From Lithobates sylvaticus (Eukaryota; Chordata; Amphibia; Anura; Ranidae): a DNA stretch of 64,000 nt. Below, one piece after another: positions 57,337 to 64,000 of the stretch; within the stretch, counting starts at the first letter, position 1, and each line of letters starts with the position of its first letter. The DNA lies in contig CM053026.1 in the NCBI GenBank assembly GCA_028564925.1, positions 609,603,614 through 609,667,613 of the forward strand. Direction: 5' to 3'. Position numbers and translations under genes: made by a program. Below the pieces are notes generated by a model. It ran no database searches and was not told where the DNA came from. It was given only the letters and a program-made list of their open reading frames with translations.

Positions 57337-57756
57337 TTAAAGCGGAACTTCCGGTCATCCTCTTCCACCCCCTCTACTGTAAGGATATTGGTGGACTTTT
57401 ATTTTTTCAGGGAGTAGGTACCTTTTTCTGACAATTACACAAGTTTGGCCCACCCCCAACCACTCTCAACACAAGTCCCAGGAGGCTTTGGGGCCAGTGT
57501 GAAAACTCAACATAATCTCACGCATATGCAGTGGGGAACTATGTGAAACAGCAGGAAATCACAGCTAGCTCGCACATCCAAGATGGCAGCACCAGGTTTT
57601 TAAAGCCCAGCAAAGAACTGGTCTAGGTGAAGATAGCACTGGTCTTCTGGACTGGTAAGTGTATTTTTCTACTAAAAGTCAGAAGCTACAGTATTTGTAG
57701 CTGCTGAGTTTTAATTAAAGGAACCAAAGTAAAAAGGAACCAAAGTTCCTCTTTAA
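57337..57756. mobile_element. TTAA MITE (TTAAAGCGGAACTTCC end)
   Basis: The left end TTAAAGCGGAACTTCC pairs with the right end TTAAAGAGGAACTTTG (reverse complement), with TTAA at both edges. It shares the TTTGTAGCTGCTGA segment with the MITE at 18256. It is 420 bp, non-coding, and has a short internal duplication of GGAACCAAAGT near the right end. Confidence 0.75.
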
Positions 57757-58569
57757 CGCTTTGAGTCAGTTTGTTCTTGCTGTTTCTTAAAGGATTTGTT
57801 AGTAAATAATATCCATGAATTCCATATTTTATGAATGATGCTTATTGCTGAATCACAGGGGGCTTAATAGAGGAGAATTTGCCTTTCAGGGACACAGTTG
57901 GTCACCACAGTACTTATGGCAGCTTCAGATGGAAGTAGGACCCTAAAAAAGAGAGGATATATTCATGTATTTTAATTCCAACTTCTCTGGGGGGATGCCT
58001 TGATGTAATTTATTCACATCTGATTATGCTATGGGGATATATCTGACCTTGAAATGATTCTTCAATGTCACCGTTATGCTAAAAAAAAACGTTCAGCACA
58101 ATTCATTTGTTCGAACACTGTCAATGACTTTTTGATCAGTACACTACCACTTATTTAAAGAACACAGGTTAAATTCTTTACATATACAAGTTTATTGTTG
58201 CCTATTGATACATAAAAACATACATTGTACTGTTCTAATGAACAAATACATTTTTCTTCAGATTTAATCCATCAGATTTACAACATTTTCCAGCAACTGC
58301 GCAGTGTAAATGTTTACGTAGATAAAATTGAGCATCGGTAGGCCTGCACACTACATTGTTGATGGTAAAGTACTGTAGAATACCAGCCAAAATGTTTTTC
58401 AAGATTGGATGAAGTTGAGAAGGTTTAGAACAGCTGTTAGGTTTTTATTGTCATCTGTGTCACTATGGACGAGATCCACCATCAGGATTTATCATCGTGA
58501 CCATTGCACAGAGATTCCCTTGATCAGATGTTTTGGATGTTGACTGGAAAAGCCAGTAAGAGTGTATTT
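57757..58569. other. Unclassified sequence
   Basis: No gene or repeat end was recognised. The right part may be a decayed C-terminal portion of the adjacent PLE. Confidence 0.4.
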
Positions 58570-59890
58570 GCAGCAGTGGGTTTTCTATAGGTATAGGTAT
58601 TTATTCTCCCACCGTCAATAAAAATGTGTAAATCGAGACAGAAATAGTGTTCGGATCAATCACATAGGACAACCTAATATTTCTCGCATTGTTATTTAGC
58701 GACAAGAGGAACTCAATGAGTTGCTCCTCTTCCCCCCTCCACACCACCAAGATGTCGATGTATCTCAGCCAGGTAAGTACCCCACTGAGATACATCGGCG
58801 ACTGGTAGACTGTCTCCAGCTCCCAGAAGCCCAGATGAAGACAGGCATATGAGGGACCCCACGGTGCCCCCATGGCTGTTCCTCTAGTCTGTTGGTAGTA
58901 ACCATCCAAAAATTGGAAATAGTTATTTACCAAAGCCTATTTTTTCAAGTGGGCCCCTTATCACTGAGACAATAGGTCTTCCCGGCGAGTTGGTAAGCGA
59001 TTTATGCAGTTTAGGAATCACATAAAAAGTGGGGTTGTTATACTCCCCCACCTTTAGATAGTCCCATTCCTTTTTGGTCAGAAGATTAGCTTCATAGGCC
59101 AGGAGGAGTTTTTGATTCAGGCTGACAATTAGGGCAGGAAAGGGGTTTGATGTCAATCTTTTGTCGGTGGAAGTATCGCTCAGTTGCCTGAAGATTTTGT
59201 ATTTTTCATACATATCCGTAGACAACAATGCCCCCCTTATCACTATTTTTGATTATCAAATCCCCTGCTTGCTCCAGTTCACACATTGCCTTTCTTTTAC
59301 CACTGGATAAGTTGTCAAAAACCATGCCATGATCAGTCAAGTCGATTTAGGTCGTCTTTAACCAAATCAAGGAAAATCTTCATCCAGTGATGTTTGTATG
59401 TAGGGGGCATTTTGGCTGATTTTATATAGAGGTTGCTAGGTCTTCTAGTCCTATCCCGATCAGGTTCATCCTCATCTCCTCTCTGTTCATCAAGAAGGGT
59501 TCTCTAAAACTTGCCCTTCTTATTTATCTTCGGGAGTCACATAAATTGATCTGTCATCCTGTGTACTGTCCTTCTCACGGCCAGCATGCCAAATGCGGAA
59601 AATCACCTTACGTAGAAAAAGGTTTATGTCCTTATAGACTGTAAATTAATCCATGGATGCTGACGGCGAGAAGGACAGCCCTTTACTCAGGAGACTGATA
59701 TGTCTTTGCTCAAGTGGGAAGTTAGATAATTTAATAACCTTCATATCTGTAGTGGAGGGTTCAATGGAGGCCAAGGTTTCGCCACCAGCTAGTATTTGGT
59801 GCTTCGTGTCCTCATCTGTCTCTGAGGAGACAAACAAGCAGAGCTTCCTCTTTTGGGTGGAGCTCCACTTTAGCAAACTCATTAAAGTTT
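58570..59890 (-). mobile_element. Penelope-like element, N-terminus through reverse transcriptase
   Basis: Read on the minus strand from 59882 it has the N-terminal LSNFPLEQRHISLLSKGLSF, then LIIKNSDKGG near 59260, then FYVIPKLHKSL...PGRPIVS (59243-58923) of the reverse transcriptase. GTAMGAPWGPSYACLHLG and RYIDILVVW follow (58933-58601). The catalytic box normally reads YIDD; here the second Asp is Ile, so the enzyme would be inactive. At least two frame changes divide it. No connector or GIY-YIG endonuclease is visible after 58600. The first part (59227 upward) is inside the long duplication; the rest is unique to this copy. Confidence 0.85.
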
Positions 59891-60439
59891 AAAATTAAAA
59901 AAAAAAACTGTTTTCAATACATACCTTATTTTAGTCCTAGAGACATCATTACTGTGTCTCTACTCTTGTGTATGTAATGCAGGGAGATCGTGGTTGGTGG
60001 TGGGGGGCTACCAGGGTGATATACAACTTCTTGAAATCATCAGAACACTCTGCTTCAGTACTTAACTCAAGAGTATCCAGTCCTGGTGCAAGCAGTTTGT
60101 TGGCTCTTGGGAGGTATTATGAAAATATTAACATGCCTAATGAGTGGGCATTAGTCTGGAAGAGTGGGAATTCCTAGGCAGAATGTATAATGCTGAGCCT
60201 CCATTGACAGAATTTAGATCCAGTGAGTGAAAGGGGCAGTACACGGACAGAAAGGCTAGGGATAAAGAAGCTAGATAATGATGGACACCCTCCATCCCAG
60301 AAATGAGTAAGGCTTTATCTAACTTGTTGCAGCTTCTAATGTTCACTTTCTGAAGCTCACAGTGTGCAGTGAAATCAGAGTAAGCTATTTTAGTAGTAAT
60401 AGAGGAGCCTGTACCACTGTGTAAGGCTGGAATGTGGCT

Positions 60440-60780
60440 TTAAAGTATACGTAAAGCCAAAATCTTTTTTGTTTTGTGTAAAGAAGAATGTGAAGTAGTG
60501 TTAAATCCCTTCCACTGTGGAAATTCACCCTCTCTGTTTGTCCTGATGACTATTGGCTCTAGTGCAAATAAGGATGGGAAATATATTTTAGAGTTGTCAC
60601 AAAAACTGGAAGGGGAAGTTTTCCAACACCTGTTCTTTTGTCAACTGTCATACTTCTTGTTGTGTCTTTGGGACAGGAAGTGGAGGGAAATTTCCCCAAC
60701 AGGACACAAACAGCAAATAAAAGAAACTCACATTTCCCACTTTATCCAAAACTAAATAAATGACTTTACATTCACTTTAA
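60440..60780. mobile_element. TTAA MITE, second copy
   Basis: Counterpart of 1890-2234 inside the duplication, with the same ends and small differences only. Confidence 0.7.
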
Positions 60781-60869
60781 AATATTTTTTCATTTTCATT
60801 CTATACTGCCTAAATTCTTGTATATCTTTAGACAATCACTGGTACATATACCAAATGCATTTTTTTTAA

Positions 60870-63212
60870 ACTGGACACCTTGATCACTGCATTTATTTGG
60901 AATGGTAGCATCCCTAGAATAAATAAATCCACCCTTCAATTGCCTCTCTCGCTGGGGGACATTGCCCTACACTGCTTTCTCAAATATTACTGGGCGGCGG
61001 TTCTGGTCACGCTACGTGAGTGGCTGACGGAGGAACCGGCAAACCCTGCCTCAACACTAGAGGGGATCAAAAAAGGAAGAACTCCGGACAGCCGCACACT
61101 GAGAAAATAAAATCCAAAAAGTTTATTTAAAAGCAAAAAACACTGCAATCCATACACGGCAAAAAGGGGGGTACAGAACTGACGCGTTTCGCACCACAAC
61201 TAGTGCTTACTCATAGCTGATGAACTCACAAATGAATATCAAATATATATGCTTACAGGATGTGCATCACATGATTGTTTGATGGAAAAAGGCTGTTACC
61301 AGCAGCTGAAAACTAGGCTTAATTGGATATCAACATGTGCTGCTAGGCTAATTCTGCAGAGTGAGAGTGACCACTTTAAAAGAAGCCTGATGTTGTTTAA
61401 AGACAAACTTAGGTGAAAAAGTTATAAGACCTGATAAGGAAATCGCATAAAAATGCATAAAACTATCAAGTGTGCACACAATGTTATGTGTACACACTTA
61501 AAGGGCCCATTCAATAGAATAGCCCAACCCAATTGCGATTTCAATGAATGTTATAAAATGTTAAGATTTTTTTTCACTATAACATTCATTGAAATCGCAA
61601 TTGGGTTGGGCTATTCTATTGAATGGGCCCTTTAAGTGTGTACACATAACACTGTGTGCACACTTGATAGTTTTATGCATTTTTATGCGATTTCCTTATC
61701 AGGTCTTATAACTTTTTCACCTAAGTTTGTCTTTAAACAACATCAGGCTTCTTTTAAAGTGGTCACTCTCACTCTGCAGAATTAGCCTAGCAGCACATGT
61801 TGATATCCAATTAAGCCTAGTTTTCAGCTGCTGGTAACAGCCTTTTTCCATCAAACAATCATGTGATGCACATCCTGTAAGCATATATATTTGATATTCA
61901 TTTGTGAGTTCATCAGCTATGAGTAAGCACTAGTTGTGGTGCGAAACGCGTCAGCTCTGTACCCCCCTTTTTTGCCGTGTATGGATTGCAGTGTTTTTTG
62001 CTTTTAAATAAACTTTTTGGATTTTATTTTCTCGGTGTGCGGCTGTCCGGAGTTCTTCCTTTTTTGATTTCCAATCATTGTGCTATTAGCCAGCACCTGG
62101 GGCTCCCACACAGGAGCAGGAGCATTCGCTTGGGAAGGAGAGTCTTGGAGCGGTGGTTGTTTGTTTCTCAACACTAGAGGGGGCTTTGCTCGGTTCATAC
62201 TCAGAACTGAGGAATTTAATACATTGTGGGCCTAGATCCAACCCTAACATCACCCCCTCGATGAAGACCACCCTAAAAGTTTGGGAAATTGTCAGGGACA
62301 AGACCCGGAAGTCTCACAGCTGGTCCCCCGCACTCCGTTATGGGGGAACCTGCGATTGCCACACTTCCAAAATATTCCGGACCCAGTGATATGGGCCCGT
62401 CATGGAATCGCCACGCAGGCGGACATAATGTCCCCGGATGGTCTACTCTCATTTGACGCCTTGAAGCAACAAAAATGGCTATCCAACCGCATGTTCTTCA
62501 GGTACCTGCAACTCCACCATGCCTACCGCTCCCAGTTTTCCACACCACCGGTGTTTTGAACCACTGGAGTTGAGCGCCTGCTAAACGAGGAAGGGGAGAA
62601 CAAAACCCTGTTTCGCAGTTATTTTCAGTTTGGCAGGGGGATATACCCTCACTGGCTGATGATGACTGGGGAGAGGGCATCCAGCAATACCTTCCTCTGA
62701 TGATATCCGCCAGAGATAGACTCATTCAACTAAAATTCTTGCATAGAGCCTACTTCTCCCCACAGCGCCTGGCCAAAATATATCCTACCAGCAATTCGAT
62801 TTCCACCAAATGTACATCGGAAGAGGCTTCCTTATTCCATGTAGTCTGGTCCTGCCGGTATATACAGACTTTCTGGAGAGGGGTAGTTAACATAATAAAC
62901 TTAGTTAGCAAACTGAAAGTCCCATGCAACCCGATATCACTGTTGCTTGGAATTGTGGACAAACTGGAAGCTCCCCAAGCTAAGAAACTGTTTGTATTTT
63001 ATGCAGCATTTTATGCCAGAAAGGCGGTCTTGTTGCATTGGAAGGGATCCACCCCTCCAACAACACATTTCTGGAGAACTCTCATTAATAAGGCCCTCCC
63101 GCTATATAAGTTGACCTACCTGGGCCGCAATTGTCCTAAAAAGTTCGCCAAAATATGGGACCCTTGGGTTTGCAAGGAACAGCTGGCCTTAGGGAATAGA
63201 GAATGGAGTTAA
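60870..63212 (+). mobile_element. L1-clade LINE fragment, second copy, interrupted
   Basis: Counterpart of 2300-3595: FIWNG, RINKSTLQLPLSLG and the CTKC...HVVWSC knuckle are present. It is split at 61065 by the palindromic insertion and carries a TGA near 62557 and a deletion near 62610 not seen in copy 1. The last frame ends at 63212. Confidence 0.83.
61066..62165. mobile_element. Palindromic insertion with 16-bp target duplication
   Basis: The left arm 61066-61555 and right arm 61578-62068 are inverse complements over about 490 bases with few mismatches and a 22-base loop. The right arm then continues for another 97 bases that have no mirror. CTCAACACTAGAGGGG flanks the insertion at 61050-61065 and 62166-62181 and occurs once in copy 1, so the edges are certain. 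Each arm contains a hammerhead-like string (TATGAG, a GCAC/GTGC stem, GAAACGCGTC). No coding region is present. The structure suggests a PLE-related or other retroposed unit that inserted in head-to-head form. Confidence 0.88.
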
Positions 63213-63389
63213 GGGACCACCACCTTATACCTTGTAGCAATAGCTGTAGTGACACTCGGCCATACATACTGAAACCCTGGTACAATGAAATCACCCTGCT
63301 CTCTCTAAAACTCCACTGGATCGGTGGCTCACCCACCCCCCTACCAAAACCCCTCAGGGATAACACCCCCTACATTTTCTTTATGGAAG

Positions 63390-64000
63390 AGTGGCAAGAA
63401 GAAAGCCATTGTTGAAAGAAAGCCTTAAGAAGTCCCGTTTGCAGTTTGCGAGAAGCCATGTGGGGGATACAGCAAACGTGGAAAAAGGTGCTCTGGTCAG
63501 ATGAGACCAAAATTTTACTTTTTATGTGTGAAAGCACTGCACATCATCCTGAACACACCATCCCCACCATGAAACATGGTGGTGGCAGCATTATGTTGTT
63601 TTCTTCAGCAGGGACAGAGAAGTTGGCCAGAGTTAATGGGAAGATGGATGGAGCCAAATACAGGGCAATTTTAGAAGAAAACCTGTTAGAGTCTGCAAAA
63701 GACTTGAGATTGGGGCGGAGGTTCATCTTACAGCAGGACAACAACCTTAAACAAACAGCCAGAGCTACAATGGAATGGTTAGATCAAAATATATTCATGT
63801 GTTAGAATGGCCCAGTCAAAGTCCAGACCTAAATCCAATTGAGAATCTGTGGCAAGACTTGAAAATTGCTGTTCACAGATGCCCTTAATCCAATCTGACA
63901 GAGCTTGAGCTATTTTGCAAAGAAAAATTTACAAAAATTTCATTCTCTAGATGTGCAACGGTGGTAGAGACATCCCCAAAAAGACTTGCAGCTGTAATTA
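63390..64000 (+). mobile_element. Tc1/mariner fragment, second copy (cut by window end)
   Basis: Counterpart of 3758-4366, with [37 protein letters not shown] and [13 protein letters not shown]. This copy keeps 13 or so bases (GAGAAGTTGGCCA region near 63618) absent from copy 1, so its middle frame runs longer (63446-63805). It is still truncated at its 5' side and cut by the window at the right. Confidence 0.85.

Larger units (their letters stand above)
59227..64000 (+). repeat. Direct long duplication, copy 2 (runs off the window)
   Basis: It matches 676-4366 in order and orientation and is still matching at the last base. It differs by a 1.1-kb insertion at 61066-62165, a deletion of about 40 bases near 62610 (CTGTTTCGCAG against the longer text at 2949-3000) and scattered substitutions. 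The PLE continues unbroken across this copy's left edge, so copy 2 looks like the ancestral arrangement and copy 1 the derived one. Confidence 0.9.

Overview
The window is vertebrate nuclear DNA, almost certainly from a frog and probably a ranid. The one recognisable host gene is a single-exon coding region for neuropeptide Y receptor type 5 (NPY5R, 19171-20538, + strand). Nearly everything else is transposon-derived. The repeat spectrum points to an anuran genome: TTAA-flanked MITEs, Tc1-like elements whose ends read AAGTTTACATACCC, L1-clade LINEs, Penelope-like elements (PLEs) and hAT elements ending TAGGGATG. I saw no retrovirus, LTR element or Polinton that I could support.

Layout. 676-4366 is a composite of PLE, MITE, LINE and Tc1 pieces that reappears in the same order and orientation at 59227-64000, where the window ends inside it. 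5044-12900 is a nest: a diverged inverted-repeat pair surrounds a TTAA MITE, and a full-length 5.7-kb L1-clade LINE with an open 1254-codon ORF2 sits inside that MITE with 14-bp target duplications. 13488-18710 holds several MITEs and a perfect 65-bp-arm palindrome. NPY5R follows, with a probable 3' splice site just upstream of its ATG. 21601-26811 holds a TTAA MITE, the 5' end of a hAT-like element with a 42-bp minisatellite, a TIR element carrying a 31-bp minisatellite, and a decayed Tc1.

28159-39562 is the most striking object: an 11.4-kb hAT element bounded by exact 8-bp target duplications (ATCAGAAA). It contains three subterminal hairpins, a TATA box, about 4.3 kb of 65-bp tandem repeats, a decayed BED-finger hAT transposase, and about 2.6 kb of 147-bp tandem repeats. 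39571-44508 is mostly unclassified sequence with a few MITEs. 44509-52600 holds a MITE, a truncated Tc1, a hAT-like fragment and a broken PLE with hammerhead-like motifs near it. 54195-54492 is a long purine tract, followed by a minus-strand Tc1. 58570-59890 is a second, more complete PLE that overlaps the start of the second copy of the composite. That copy is itself interrupted by a 1.1-kb insertion that is mostly one giant palindrome.

The host gene and the mobile DNA show no functional link. What connects the region is insertion history: nested elements with clean target duplications, and a 3.7-kb direct duplication of about 98-99% identity (estimated by eye) on both sides of the receptor gene.
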